From Loktanella sp. (GTDB lineage Bacteria; Pseudomonadota; Alphaproteobacteria; Rhodobacterales; Rhodobacteraceae): a DNA stretch of 64,000 nucleotides. Shown here piece after piece: positions 38,262 to 47,775 of this stretch. Below the pieces are notes generated by a model. It worked only from the letters and a program-made list of their open reading frames with translations. It was not told the origin of the DNA and searched no databases. Location: assembly GCA_017390475.1 (NCBI GenBank), contig JAFPBO010000013.1, positions 62,001 to 126,000 of the forward strand. Reading direction: 5' to 3'. Both the position numbers and the translations under genes were made by a program. Every line of letters begins with the position of its first letter. Positions within the stretch are counted from its first letter, which is position 1.

Positions 38262-38292
38262 TTGAGCTTCCAGTGACTGGAAACCCCATATA
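38262..38292 (+). promoter_or_regulatory. CueR/HmrR-type copper operator and promoter of copA
   Basis: A -35 element TTGAGC (38262-38267) and a -10-like CATATA (38287-38292) are separated by exactly 19 bases. The spacer contains the perfect dyad TTCCAG-TGA-CTGGAA (38268-38282). An overlong 19-bp spacer with this dyad is the standard target of Cu(I)-sensing MerR regulators, which untwist the DNA to activate transcription. It lies 28 bases before the copA start and would be bound by the CueR encoded at 40582. Confidence 0.85.
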
Positions 38293-38320
38293 GGATCGAC
38301 ATAGGAAAAGGGGTCATCTG

Positions 38321-40582
38321 ATGGCACAGCCGAAAACGATCACGCTGGCGATTGAAGGCATGTCCTGCGCCGCCTGCGTGGGCCGGGTTGACCGGGCATT
38401 GGCAATGGTGCCGGGGGTGCAATCGGTGGTGGTCAATCTGGCGACTGAAACCGCGACCATCATCCTGCGGGATCAATCACTGTCGTCCGCCCGGCTTTCT
38501 GCCGTCAGCACCGAGGCAGGCTATCCGGCCAAACCGGTCGTTGCGGATCAAAGCGTGATCAATGCAGAACGCAAGGCAGATGAGGCGCGCAACCTGTCAC
38601 GCGCGACGATGATCGCGGCGGTGCTGGCGCTGCCGGTTTTCGTGCTGGAAATGGGCGCGCATATGGTGCCTGCCTTTCACCATCTGATTGCCGATATCAT
38701 CGGGATTCAGACATCCTGGCTGATCCAGTTCGTGCTGACCACATTGGTGCTGTTCGGGCCGGGGCGGGTGTTTTTTGCCAAGGGCCTGCCTGCGCTGGTC
38801 AAGGGCGCGCCGGATATGAACAGCCTTGTCGCGCTGGGCACCGGGGCGGCGTGGAGCTATTCTGTCGTCGCGACCTTCCTGCCTGCTGTAATCCCTGCCG
38901 ATGTCCGCGCGGTTTATTTCGAAGCGGCGGCGGTGATCGTTGTGCTGATCCTGCTCGGTCGCTTGCTGGAAGCGCGGGCCAAGGGACGGACGGGGGCGGC
39001 TATTCAGGCATTGCTCGGCCTGCAAGCGCGCGAGGCGCGGGTGCTGCGTGATGGTGTGTTGGTTGCGGTGGATGTGGATGCGCTGGTGGTGGGCGACGTC
39101 ATCACCTTGCGTCCCGGTGAGCGGGTGCCGGTGGATGGCACCATTCTGGAAGGCATTAGCCCGGTGGATGAGAGCATGATGACCGGCGAACCGCTGCCTG
39201 TGGTCAAGACCACAGGTGACGCGCTGACCGGCGGCACGGTGAATGGTGCGGGCAGCCTGAGTTTTGCCGCAACCCGTGTCGGGGCTGACACGACGCTGGC
39301 GCAGATCATCCGCATGGTCGAAGAGGCGCAGGGCAGCAAACTGCCGATCCAGGGCGTGGTCGACCGCGTCACCATGTGGTTCGTGCCTGCGGTGCTGGGG
39401 TTGGCTTTGCTGACTGTGGCGGTCTGGCTGATATTCGGTTCTGACCCGGCGCTGGCGCTGGTCGCGGCGGTGTCGGTGTTGATCATCGCTTGTCCTTGCG
39501 CGATGGGGTTGGCGGTGCCGACCTCGATCATGGTGGGCAGCGGTCGCGCGGCGGAAATGGGCGTCTTGTTCCGCAAAGGGGCAGCCCTGCAAGAGCTGAG
39601 CGATGTCGCAGTGATCGCCTTTGACAAGACCGGCACGTTGACCGCTGGCAAGCCGCATCTGACCGATCTGGTGCTGGCCGATGGGTTCGTGCGCGCCGAG
39701 GTGCTGCGTCTTGCGGCAGCGGTGGAGGCGAAGTCGGAACATCCGATTGCGGGTGCGATTGTCGCTGCGGCACAGGCGGAAAATCTGGGCGATGCGGTGG
39801 TCAGCGAGTTTGAGGCGATTGCGGGCTATGGCGTGCTGGCGCAGGTCGATGGACGGCGGGTTCTGATCGGCGCAGACAGGTTGCTGGCGCGCGAAGGGAT
39901 TGCTGCCGGGGCACTGGCCGCTGTTGAAACTGATCTGGCGCGGCGCGGGCGCACGGCGCTGTTTGTCGCGATTGACGGGCAGGTCGCCGGGGTGATCGCG
40001 GTGGCTGATCCGGTCAAGGCAGGCTCTGCCGCCGCAGTCGCCACCTTGCAGGCCAAAGGCATCAAGGTGGCGATGATCACCGGCGACAAGCGTGAGACGG
40101 CCGAGGCAATTGCCCGCGAAATCGGTATCGACCATGTGATCGCGGGTGTCTTGCCGGATGGTAAGGTTGCGGCACTCGATCAATTGCGCGGGGCGGGCAG
40201 CATTGCCTTTGTCGGGGACGGGATCAATGATGCGCCCGCGCTGGCCCATGCCGATATCGGGATCGCGATTGGCACCGGCACCGATGTGGCGATTGAAACC
40301 GCCGATGTGGTACTGATGTCGGGCGATCTGCGCGGCGTGGTCAATGCGGTGGCTGTGTCGCAAGCGACGATGCGCAATATTCGGCAGAACCTTGGCTGGG
40401 CCTTTGGGTATAATGTGGCTTTGGTGCCGGTGGCAGCGGGGGTGCTTTATCCGGCCTTTGGATTGCTTTTGTCGCCGGTCTTTGCGGCGGCGGCGATGGC
40501 GATATCCTCAGTCTCGGTCGTGTCCAATGCGCTGCGGTTGCGCAGGTTGCGTCCGGTGCTGGATGAACGAAAGGACAGATGA
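38321..40582 (+). CDS. copA: Copper-exporting P1B-type ATPase
   Basis: A 753-residue pump exporting Cu(I) across the inner membrane at the cost of ATP. One N-terminal HMA domain has Cys16 and Cys19 (GMSCAACVG). The membrane metal site is CPC in [14 protein letters not shown], the actuator loop is MMTGEPLPV, the phosphorylated Asp is in [10 protein letters not shown], and the hinge is [16 protein letters not shown]. Transcription should start from the operator at 38262. Its stop overlaps cueR (TGATG). Confidence 0.95.
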   Translation: MAQPKTITLAIEGMSCAACVGRVDRALAMVPGVQSVVVNLATETATIILRDQSLSSARLSAVSTEAGYPAKPVVADQSVINAERKADEARNLSRATMIAAVLALPVFVLEMGAHMVPAFHHLIADIIGIQTSWLIQFVLTTLVLFGPGRVFFAKGLPALVKGAPDMNSLVALGTGAAWSYSVVATFLPAVIPADVRAVYFEAAAVIVVLILLGRLLEARAKGRTGAAIQALLGLQAREARVLRDGVLVAVDVDALVVGDVITLRPGERVPVDGTILEGISPVDESMMTGEPLPVVKTTGDALTGGTVNGAGSLSFAATRVGADTTLAQIIRMVEEAQGSKLPIQGVVDRVTMWFVPAVLGLALLTVAVWLIFGSDPALALVAAVSVLIIACPCAMGLAVPTSIMVGSGRAAEMGVLFRKGAALQELSDVAVIAFDKTGTLTAGKPHLTDLVLADGFVRAEVLRLAAAVEAKSEHPIAGAIVAAAQAENLGDAVVSEFEAIAGYGVLAQVDGRRVLIGADRLLAREGIAAGALAAVETDLARRGRTALFVAIDGQVAGVIAVADPVKAGSAAAVATLQAKGIKVAMITGDKRETAEAIAREIGIDHVIAGVLPDGKVAALDQLRGAGSIAFVGDGINDAPALAHADIGIAIGTGTDVAIETADVVLMSGDLRGVVNAVAVSQATMRNIRQNLGWAFGYNVALVPVAAGVLYPAFGLLLSPVFAAAAMAISSVSVVSNALRLRRLRPVLDERKDR

Positions 40583-40974
40583 TGAATATCGGCGAAGTGG
40601 CAGAAAAGTCGGGGCTGCCTGCGAAAACCATCCGCTATTATGAAGATATCGGGCTGATCCGGCCCTTGCGTCACGACAACGGCTACCGTGCGTTTCGGCC
40701 CAGCGACCTGCATAAATTGGCGTTTCTGGGCCGGGCGCGGTCCTTGGGATTCTCAATCGAGGATTGCCGCGTGCTGATGGCGCTTTACGAGGATGAAACC
40801 CGCGAAAGCGCGCAGGTCAAGGCGCTGGCGCAGGAGCATCTGACGCAGATCGATGCCAAGATTGCCGGACTGCGCGCGATGCGCGAAACGCTGGCCGATC
40901 TGGTGGATGCCTGCCATGGGGATGCGCGGCCGGATTGCCCCATTCTGAAGGATCTGGCGTCAGTGGTGAAGTGA
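40582..40974 (+). CDS. cueR: Cu(I)-responsive MerR-family regulator
   Basis: A 130-residue regulator starting [26 protein letters not shown]. The metal loop ACHGDARPDCP has two cysteines eight positions apart (111 and 119), as in E. coli CueR, and no third cysteine, consistent with monovalent copper, silver or gold sensing. It overlaps the copA stop by one base, or by four if the ATG at 40579 is used; AGGA spacing favours the second. The target is the dyad at 38268-38282, giving a self-regulated copper operon. Confidence 0.92.
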   Translation: MNIGEVAEKSGLPAKTIRYYEDIGLIRPLRHDNGYRAFRPSDLHKLAFLGRARSLGFSIEDCRVLMALYEDETRESAQVKALAQEHLTQIDAKIAGLRAMRETLADLVDACHGDARPDCPILKDLASVVK

Positions 40975-40975
40975 T

Positions 40976-40996
40976 CCGCCCCGGTGCCCGGGGCGG
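40976..40996 (+). terminator. GC hairpin after cueR
   Basis: CCGCCCCGG-TGC-CCGGGGCGG forms a perfect 9-bp stem with a 3-base loop, starting one base after the cueR stop codon. There is no T-run, so it may act as a transcript stabiliser or a Rho-assisted stop rather than a canonical terminator. Confidence 0.5.
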
Positions 40997-41000
40997 AGCG

Positions 41001-41112
41001 CGCCGCGCGGGAGTATTTCTTACAAAGCGAGCAGACCTTCCCCGCGGGGAAGGTGCGGCGGTTGCTATCGTTCAGGTCGCCCCGCCGGATCAATATCTTC
41101 CCCGCGGGGAAG
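41001..41112 (+). repeat. Composite intergenic repeats with two CTTCCCCGCGGGGAAG palindromes
   Basis: Bases 41001-41031 hold a variant head and GAGTATTTCTTACAAAGCGAG, matching the tail of the 25194 element. The 16-bp palindrome CTTCCCCGCGGGGAAG follows at 41037-41052 and again at 41097-41112, exactly 60 bases apart. This fills much of the 332-base gap between cueR and the decarboxylase gene. The remainder (41113-41306) holds the presumed decarboxylase promoter; TTGACG near 41247 is a possible -35. Confidence 0.75.
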
Positions 41113-41306
41113 GTCTATGGTTTTAGCGGCGTGCTGGCAGGATCGTGGGTGGGTGGCGGACTGGTCGGGGAGAGGTTGGCAGAGATATGTGTCTACAGTC
41201 TTAACGCGGCGAACGTTGCGTGGATTGTCGCGCAGGCTTGCTTTGACGCCGCAGCGCGGCTCTGTCATGTAGGCCCCAGCACCGCCATGCCGTACAGGAG
41301 AATCCC

Positions 41307-43598
41307 ATGAAATTTCGTTTCCCCATCTTTATCATTGATGAGGATTTCCGGTCGGAAAATACATCCGGCCTTGGCATCCGCGCCATGGCCGATGCAATCG
41401 AAAAAGAGGGATTCGAGGTCGTCGGCGTCACCAGCTATGGTGATCTGTCGCAATTCGCGCAGCAGCAATCCCGCGCCAGCGCATTCGTTTTGTCGATTGA
41501 TGACGAGGAATTCAGCCCCGGCCCGGACCTTGACCCCGCCGTGCTGAACCTGCGCCATTTCATCCAAGAGGTGCGCCGCAAGAACGAAGATGTGCCGATC
41601 TATCTGCATGGCGAAACCAAGACCAGCCGCCATTTGCCCAATGACATTTTGCGCGAGTTGCACGGGTTTATTCATATGTTCGAGGATACGCCGGAATTCG
41701 TCGCGCGCCATATCGTGCATGAGGCGAAGAAATATCTGGAAGGTATCCAGCCGCCGTTTTTCAAGGCGTTGTTGGATTATGCCGAGGATGGGTCCTATTC
41801 CTGGCATTGCCCCGGACATTCCGGTGGTGTTGCCTTTCTGAAAAGCCCGATTGGCCAGATGTATCACCAGTTTTACGGTGAAAACATGCTGCGCGCGGAT
41901 GTGTGCAATTCGGTCGAGGAATTGGGTCAATTGCTGGACCATAACGGCGCCATTGGTGCGTCCGAGCGTAATGCGGCGCGGATTTTCAATGCGGATCATT
42001 GTTTCTTTGTGACCAATGGCACATCGACCAGCAACAAGATGGTCTGGCACCATACTGTCGCGCCCGGCGATGTCGTCGTGGTGGATCGCAATTGCCACAA
42101 ATCGATCCTGCACAGCATCATCATGACGGGTGCGATCCCGGTGTTTCTGAAGCCGACGCGCAACCATTACGGCATTATCGGCCCGATCCAGCAAAGCGAA
42201 TTCTCGCCCGAGGCGATCAAGGAAAAGATCCGCGCCAATCCGCTGCTGGCGCATGTCGATGCCGATACGGTCAAGCCGCGGGTGATGACGCTGACCCAGT
42301 CAACCTATGACGGGGTGCTGTATAACACCGAAACCATAAAGGGCCTGCTGGACGGCTATGTCGAGAACCTGCATTTCGACGAGGCCTGGCTGCCGCATGC
42401 GGCGTTCCATACGTTCTATAGCGATTTCCATTCCATGGGCCGCAAGCGCGAACGCCCGCGCCATGCGGTGACCTATGCGACGCAGTCGATCCACAAGCTG
42501 CTGGCGGGGATTTCGCAGGCGAGCCATGTGTTGGTGCAGGATAGTCAGGACACCAAGCTGGACCGGCATTTGTTCAATGAGGCCTATCTGATGCACACCA
42601 GCACCAGCCCGCAATACAGCATCATCGCCAGCTGCGATGTGGCGGCGGCGATGATGGAACCACCCGGTGGGGTGGCGCTGGTTGAGGAAAGCATCATGGA
42701 GGCGCTCGATTTCCGCCGGGCGATGCGCAAGGTTGATGCCGAGTTTGGCGATGACGAATGGTGGTTTGAGGTCTGGGGGCCTGATGCGCTGGTCGAGGAA
42801 GGTATCGGCGAGCCGCGCGATTGGGTGCTGAAAAAGACCGATGCGGATGGGGTGCAATCTTCTGACGGGGAAGAGGCATGGCACGGTTTCGGCGATATGG
42901 CGCGCGGGTTCAATATGCTGGACCCAATCAAGACGACCATTGTCACACCCGGTCTGAATCTTGATGGAAGGTTCGAGGAGATGGGGATTCCCGCCTCTAT
43001 CGTGACCAAATATCTGGTGGAAAACGGGGTCGTGGTGGAAAAGACCGGGCTTTACAGTTTCTTCATCATGTTCACGATTGGCATCACCAAGGGGCGGTGG
43101 AATTCGCTGCTGGCGGCGTTGCAGCAGTTCAAGGATGATTACGGGCGCAACCAGCCTTTGTGGCGGGTGATGCCGGAGTTTATCGCCAAGCATCCGCAAT
43201 ATGAGCAGATGGGGCTGCGCGATCTGTGCCAGCATGTGCATCAGCTCTATGCGAAATATGATGTCGCGATCCTGTCGACCGAGATGTATCTGAGCGATCT
43301 GCAACCGGCGATGAAGCCCAATGATGCCTTTGCGCATATCGCGCGGCGCACGACGGAGCGGGTCGAGATTGATGATCTGGTCGGGCGGATCACCACGGCA
43401 TTGGTCACGCCTTACCCGCCGGGCATTCCGCTGTTGATCCCGGGTGAGGTGTTCAATGCCAAGATCGTGGAATATCTGAAGTTCAACCGCGAATTTGAAC
43501 GGCTTTGCCCGGGGTTCGAGAATGATATTCACGGGCTGGTGGTGGAAAAGGGCACGGATGGCGTGAAACGCTATTACGCGGATTGCGTGAAGGCTTAA
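41307..43598 (+). CDS. Orn/Lys/Arg decarboxylase (biodegradative type)
   Basis: A 763-residue PLP enzyme, the size of AdiA-type decarboxylases. It has an N-terminal receiver-like wing domain (1 to about 130), a large PLP domain (CPGHSGG near 172; the PLP lysine is Lys397 in TQSIHKLLAG) and a C-terminal domain with PYPPGIPLLIPGE. It converts arginine, lysine or ornithine to a diamine or agmatine. CAGGAG precedes the ATG. The length favours arginine, while the neighbouring gabT would suit putrescine from ornithine; the substrate is undecided. Confidence 0.87.
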   Translation: MKFRFPIFIIDEDFRSENTSGLGIRAMADAIEKEGFEVVGVTSYGDLSQFAQQQSRASAFVLSIDDEEFSPGPDLDPAVLNLRHFIQEVRRKNEDVPIYLHGETKTSRHLPNDILRELHGFIHMFEDTPEFVARHIVHEAKKYLEGIQPPFFKALLDYAEDGSYSWHCPGHSGGVAFLKSPIGQMYHQFYGENMLRADVCNSVEELGQLLDHNGAIGASERNAARIFNADHCFFVTNGTSTSNKMVWHHTVAPGDVVVVDRNCHKSILHSIIMTGAIPVFLKPTRNHYGIIGPIQQSEFSPEAIKEKIRANPLLAHVDADTVKPRVMTLTQSTYDGVLYNTETIKGLLDGYVENLHFDEAWLPHAAFHTFYSDFHSMGRKRERPRHAVTYATQSIHKLLAGISQASHVLVQDSQDTKLDRHLFNEAYLMHTSTSPQYSIIASCDVAAAMMEPPGGVALVEESIMEALDFRRAMRKVDAEFGDDEWWFEVWGPDALVEEGIGEPRDWVLKKTDADGVQSSDGEEAWHGFGDMARGFNMLDPIKTTIVTPGLNLDGRFEEMGIPASIVTKYLVENGVVVEKTGLYSFFIMFTIGITKGRWNSLLAALQQFKDDYGRNQPLWRVMPEFIAKHPQYEQMGLRDLCQHVHQLYAKYDVAILSTEMYLSDLQPAMKPNDAFAHIARRTTERVEIDDLVGRITTALVTPYPPGIPLLIPGEVFNAKIVEYLKFNREFERLCPGFENDIHGLVVEKGTDGVKRYYADCVKA

Positions 43599-43608
43599 GA
43601 TGGGCAGG

Positions 43609-43632
43609 TAAGGTGGATTTTCATCCACCTTA
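43609..43632. terminator. Bidirectional terminator between decarboxylase and gabT
   Basis: TAAGGTGGAT-TTTC-ATCCACCTTA has perfect 10-bp arms and a 4-base loop, and is followed by CTTTTCTG on the forward strand. It lies between the stops of two convergent genes, 10 bases after one and 11 before the other, so it can end both transcripts. Confidence 0.8.
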
Positions 43633-43643
43633 CTTTTCTGATT

Positions 43644-44957
43644 TCAGATTGCGGCTTTCAGCGCCTCTTCAAAGATCGCCAGACCTTCGTCGATGATCGC
43701 GTCGGATGCTGTCAGCGGGACCATGATCCGCAGCGCATTGCCATGCATGCCGCAGGACAACAGGATCAGCCCGCGTTTCAGCGACTCGGCGACCACGGCC
43801 TTGGTCAGGGCTGCATCGGGGGCATTGCTGGCCAGATCGGTGACGAATTCAACCGCCAGCATCGCGCCTAGGCCCCGGATATCGCAGATCCGGTCGGGGG
43901 CGACACGCGCGCCGATTTCGGCAAAGCGTTTGCGGAAATGCTTGCCAAGGGCGGTGGACCGGGCGAGCAGGCCTTCGTCTTCGATGGCCTTGATCGCGGC
44001 CAGAGCCGCCGCACAGGCCACCGGGTTGCCGCCATAGGTGCCGCCCAGACCGCCGGGGATCATCGCGTCCATGATATCGGCACGCCCGATCACACCGGCG
44101 ATGGGGTAACCGCCAGCCATGGATTTCGCCACGGTGATCAGGTCAGGCACGACGCCGGAATGTTCAATCGCGAACCATGTGCCGGTGCGGCCAAAGCCCG
44201 CCTGGATTTCGTCGGCGATCAGCAGGATGCCGTGCTGGTCGCAGATGTCGCGCAGAGCCTGCATCATATCGAAGGGGACGGGGGTATAGCCGCCTTCGCC
44301 CAGAACGGGCTCGATGATGATCGCGGCGATGCGGTCTGGCTGGGCATCGGTCAGGAACAGGTTTTGCAAGCCGGTCAGCGCGTCCTGCACGGTGATCCCG
44401 TCGCGCGCATTCGGGAAAGGCGCGCGGAAGATGTCGGAGGGGAAAGGACCGACGTCTTTTTTGTAGGGGCTGATCTTGCCGGTCATGCCGAGCGTCAGAA
44501 GGGTGCGCCCGTGGTAGCCGCCGGTGAAGGCGATGATGCCGGGGCGGCCTGTTGCGGCGCGGGCGATCTTGACGGCGTTTTCCACCGCTTCGGCCCCGGT
44601 TGTGACAAGCAGTGTCTTTTTCGGCTGATCGCCGGGGGCCAGCGCGTTCAGTTTTTCGGCCAGCGCGATGTAAGGCTCATAAGGGACCACCTGAAAACTG
44701 GTGTGGGTGTAGTGATCTTCCTGCGCTTTGGCGGCGGCGACCACGGCGGGGTGCCGGTGGCCGGTGTTCAGCACGGCGATACCACCGGCGAAGTCGATAT
44801 AGCGGTTGCCTTCGACATCCCAGAGTTCCGCGTTCTCGGCATATTTGGCGTAGATCGGTGCGGCAGAGGCGACGCCGCGTGGCACCGCCGCCTCGCGCCT
44901 TGCGATCAGATCGGCGTTGGTTTGCGCCGCGATGGGGGTATGCATGGGCTTGTTCAC
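43644..44957 (-). CDS. gabT: 4-aminobutyrate--2-oxoglutarate transaminase
   Basis: A 437-residue class-III aminotransferase converting GABA to succinate semialdehyde. Motifs are TTGAEAVENAVKIAR near residue 117, FTGGYHGRTLLTLGMTG, IIIEPVLGEGGY, LIADEIQAGFGRTG and the PLP lysine in ITVAKSMAGGYPIAG. The C-terminal ILLSCGMHGNALRIMVPLT is typical of GabT. The start is a GTG with AAGGA eight bases upstream; the ATG at 44945 lacks a ribosome binding site. GABA could come from putrescine made via the neighbouring decarboxylase. Confidence 0.9.
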   Translation of the reverse strand: MNKPMHTPIAAQTNADLIARREAAVPRGVASAAPIYAKYAENAELWDVEGNRYIDFAGGIAVLNTGHRHPAVVAAAKAQEDHYTHTSFQVVPYEPYIALAEKLNALAPGDQPKKTLLVTTGAEAVENAVKIARAATGRPGIIAFTGGYHGRTLLTLGMTGKISPYKKDVGPFPSDIFRAPFPNARDGITVQDALTGLQNLFLTDAQPDRIAAIIIEPVLGEGGYTPVPFDMMQALRDICDQHGILLIADEIQAGFGRTGTWFAIEHSGVVPDLITVAKSMAGGYPIAGVIGRADIMDAMIPGGLGGTYGGNPVACAAALAAIKAIEDEGLLARSTALGKHFRKRFAEIGARVAPDRICDIRGLGAMLAVEFVTDLASNAPDAALTKAVVAESLKRGLILLSCGMHGNALRIMVPLTASDAIIDEGLAIFEEALKAAI

Positions 44958-45041
44958 GGCTGAGGTCCTTGTTTCAAGGGAATGATGCTTAATTTAACTA
45001 GCGAAAGCCTAATCTGATCCATGCTGCCGATGTCAATCGCT

Positions 45042-46421
45042 TCACCCCAAGATTTCTGTAATCGCGTCCTTGGTCACACGCACGATTTCATCCGCCTGCG
45101 CGCGGGTCAACGGGAAGGGTGGGGCAAAGCCGATGATATCGCCCTGCGGCATCGCGCGGGCAATCACGCCACGGTCGAGCATGGCGGCGACAACGCGGGG
45201 GGCGACCTTGTCGGCGGGATCAAAGAACACCCGGTCATCGCGGTCTTTGACCAGTTCAACGGCGCACCACATGCCTTCACCGCGCACATCGCCGACATTT
45301 GTGTGATTGCCCAAGGCGGCCGCCATGGTTTCGTTCAGATAGGCACCGACCGTGCCTGCGTTGGCGATCAGGTTCTGATCATCCAGCAGTTTGAGGTTCG
45401 CAACACCGGCAGCGGCACAGATCGGATGCGCGGAATAGGTCCAGCCATGGCCGAAGGGACCGAATTCATCGGTGCCTTTTTCCAGCACTTCCCACATCTT
45501 GTCCGACACGATGGAGCCGGACAAAGGCGCATAGGCCGATGTCAGCCCTTTGGCGATGGTGATCAGGTCGGGTTTCAGCCCGTAATGATCCGACCCCATC
45601 ATCGTGCCAAGGCGGCCGAAACCGGTCACCACCTCATCCGCGATCAGCAGGATGTCGTATTTGGTGAGGACTTTCTGGATCGCCGCCCAATAGCCCGCTG
45701 GGGGTGGCACGATGCCGCCAGTGCCCAGCATGGGTTCGCCAATGAAGGCGGCGATGGTGTCGGGGCCTTCGCGCAGGATCAGCTCTTCCAGCTTTTGCGC
45801 GCAATCGGCGGAAAAGGCGGCTTCGTCCATGTCCCGATCCGGACGGCGATAGAAATAGGGGGCTTCGGTATGGATGACCTGGCTGAGCGGCAGGTCGAAT
45901 TTCTTGTGGAACAGCTCCAGCCCGGTCAGCGATCCGGTGACAAGGCCAGAGCCGTGATAGCCGCGCCAGCGCGAGATGATCTTTTTCTTTTCCGGGCGGC
46001 CCAGCACGTTGTTGTAATACCAGACCAGTTTGACATTGGTTTCATTCGCGTCTGACCCGCTGAGGCCGTAATAGACGTGGTTCATCCCTTCGGGCGCACG
46101 TTCCGCGATCATCCGCGACAGGGTGATCGAGGCTTCGGTCCCGTGCCCGACATAGGCGTGGTAATAGGCGAGGTCATGCGCCTGTTTGGCAATCGCCTCG
46201 GCAATTTCGGGATGGCCGTAGCCGACATTGACACAGTAAAGCCCGGCGAAAGCGTCCAGCGATGTCCGCCCTTCACGGTCGGTGATATGCACGCCCTTGG
46301 CCGATTGAATGATCCGGTTACCCATGTCGCGACGAGCGAATTGACCCAGATGTGTGGAGGGATGAAAGAAATGGTCATGATCCCATTGCGTCAGCTGATC
46401 ATTGGCAAAGTGTTCGGTCAT
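45042..46421 (-). CDS. Class-III aminotransferase, possible diaminobutyrate or diamine transaminase
   Basis: A 459-residue PLP enzyme of the SpuC/omega-aminotransferase type (LSGSDANETNVKLVWYYNN, RWRGYHGSGLVTGSLTG, IADEVVTGFGRLG, PLP lysine in ITIAKGLTSAYAPLSG). The ATG at 46421 has GGAGA upstream; the ATG 12 bases earlier does not. It is divergent from doeA-doeB with a 169-base shared gap, so it may be the transaminase acting on 2,4-diaminobutyrate (DoeD role). The nearby decarboxylase and gabT would alternatively fit putrescine or cadaverine. Undecided. Confidence 0.75.
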   Translation of the reverse strand: MTEHFANDQLTQWDHDHFFHPSTHLGQFARRDMGNRIIQSAKGVHITDREGRTSLDAFAGLYCVNVGYGHPEIAEAIAKQAHDLAYYHAYVGHGTEASITLSRMIAERAPEGMNHVYYGLSGSDANETNVKLVWYYNNVLGRPEKKKIISRWRGYHGSGLVTGSLTGLELFHKKFDLPLSQVIHTEAPYFYRRPDRDMDEAAFSADCAQKLEELILREGPDTIAAFIGEPMLGTGGIVPPPAGYWAAIQKVLTKYDILLIADEVVTGFGRLGTMMGSDHYGLKPDLITIAKGLTSAYAPLSGSIVSDKMWEVLEKGTDEFGPFGHGWTYSAHPICAAAGVANLKLLDDQNLIANAGTVGAYLNETMAAALGNHTNVGDVRGEGMWCAVELVKDRDDRVFFDPADKVAPRVVAAMLDRGVIARAMPQGDIIGFAPPFPLTRAQADEIVRVTKDAITEILG

Positions 46422-46590
46422 CGCGGTCTCCATCTGGTTTCGAGGGACTGTAGGCGGTTCAAAGCCAAGTCTCTACCCCCCTGCGAAAGGGAAATAGGCG
46501 AAAAACGACATCCATAGCCGCAGTTCGCGTCTTGCTCCTTGCGGCGAAACAGCCCAGCCTTGGGCGGAATATTCTGACCAAAGGTGCCTG

Positions 46591-47775
46591 ATGACCACAT
46601 TCGAAGCCAATTTCCCGACCAGCGAATATCTGCGCCGTATCACCAAGACCCGGGCTGAAATGGCGACGCGCGGGCTGGATGCGATCTTTGTCAGCGATCC
46701 ATCCAATATCTCCTGGCTGACGGGCTATGATGGCTGGTCGTTCTATGTGTTTCAGGGGGCGATCCTGACGCAGGAGGGTGACCCGATCTGGTGGGGCCGT
46801 GCGATGGACACGTTGGGCGCGCGGCGCACGGTGTTCATGGAAGATGACGACAATATCCGTGGCTATGACGATACTTTCGTGCAGAACCCCGCCAAACATC
46901 CGATGCAGGAACTGGCAAAGCTGTTGACCGAACTGGGGTTGGAAAAGGCCCGGATCGGGGTGGAGATGGATAATTACTATTATTCTGCCGCCGCCCATGC
47001 GGCCTTGCTGGCGGGGATGCCGCAGGCGCGGATCAGCGATTGCACCGGGCTGGTGAACTGGCAGCGCGCCGTGAAATCGGATCGTGAGATTGATTATATG
47101 CGCCGCGCGGCCCGGATTGTAGAGACGATGCATGCGCGGATTGTGGAACTCGCCGAGCCGGGATTGCGCAAGAATGACCTGATCGCCGATATCTATGCGA
47201 CCGGCATCAGGGGCGCGGATGGCCATTGGGGCGATTACCCGGCGATTGTGCCGATGGCGCCGTCCGGGATGGATGCGACAGCGCCGCATCTGACATGGGA
47301 CGACCGTCCGATGAAAACCGGCGAGGCCACGTTTTTCGAGATCGCAGGCGCGCACAGGCGCTATCAATGCCCGCAATCGCGGACGCTGTTTCTGGGTCAG
47401 GTCCCGGACAAATACCGCGATGCTGAACATGCCGTGTTGGATGCGATCGAGGCGGGGCTGGAACAGGCAAAGCCCGGCAATCAGGCGCAGGATATCGCCA
47501 ATGCGTTCAACGCGACGCTGAACAAGGCGGGCTATGTCAAGGACAGCCGCTGCGGCTATGCCATCGGGATCAGCTATCCGCCGGACTGGGGCGAAAGGAC
47601 GATATCGTTCCGCAAGGGGGATACGACTTTGCTGGAACCGGGGATGACGTTTCATTTCATGCCTGCGCTCTGGCTGGATGACGGGGGGCTGGAGATTACC
47701 GAACCGATCCTGATCACGGACACAGGCTATGAATGTTTCTGCAACACGCCGCGTGCATTGGTGGTGAAAGCATGA
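46591..47775 (+). CDS. doeA: Ectoine hydrolase (M24 peptidase-like)
   Basis: A 394-residue pita-bread-fold protein of the creatinase/Xaa-Pro peptidase family. The creatinase-like N-terminal domain contains VSDPSNISWLTGYDGWSFYVFQ, and the C-terminal domain contains GIRGADGHWGDYPAIVPM and HFMPALWLDDGGLEITEPILIT. Metal-ligand spacing typical of active metallopeptidases is not evident, as in ectoine hydrolases. It opens ectoine to N-acetyl-diaminobutyrate. It overlaps doeB by ATGA, which strongly supports the assignment. Confidence 0.87.
   Translation: MTTFEANFPTSEYLRRITKTRAEMATRGLDAIFVSDPSNISWLTGYDGWSFYVFQGAILTQEGDPIWWGRAMDTLGARRTVFMEDDDNIRGYDDTFVQNPAKHPMQELAKLLTELGLEKARIGVEMDNYYYSAAAHAALLAGMPQARISDCTGLVNWQRAVKSDREIDYMRRAARIVETMHARIVELAEPGLRKNDLIADIYATGIRGADGHWGDYPAIVPMAPSGMDATAPHLTWDDRPMKTGEATFFEIAGAHRRYQCPQSRTLFLGQVPDKYRDAEHAVLDAIEAGLEQAKPGNQAQDIANAFNATLNKAGYVKDSRCGYAIGISYPPDWGERTISFRKGDTTLLEPGMTFHFMPALWLDDGGLEITEPILITDTGYECFCNTPRALVVKA

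Noticed and set aside
38597-40363. A 588-codon reverse open frame opposite copA
   Set aside because: Antisense shadow of copA; the forward frame has every P-type ATPase motif.
42300-43628. A 442-codon reverse frame opposite the decarboxylase gene
   Set aside because: Antisense shadow that also runs through the terminator hairpin at 43609.
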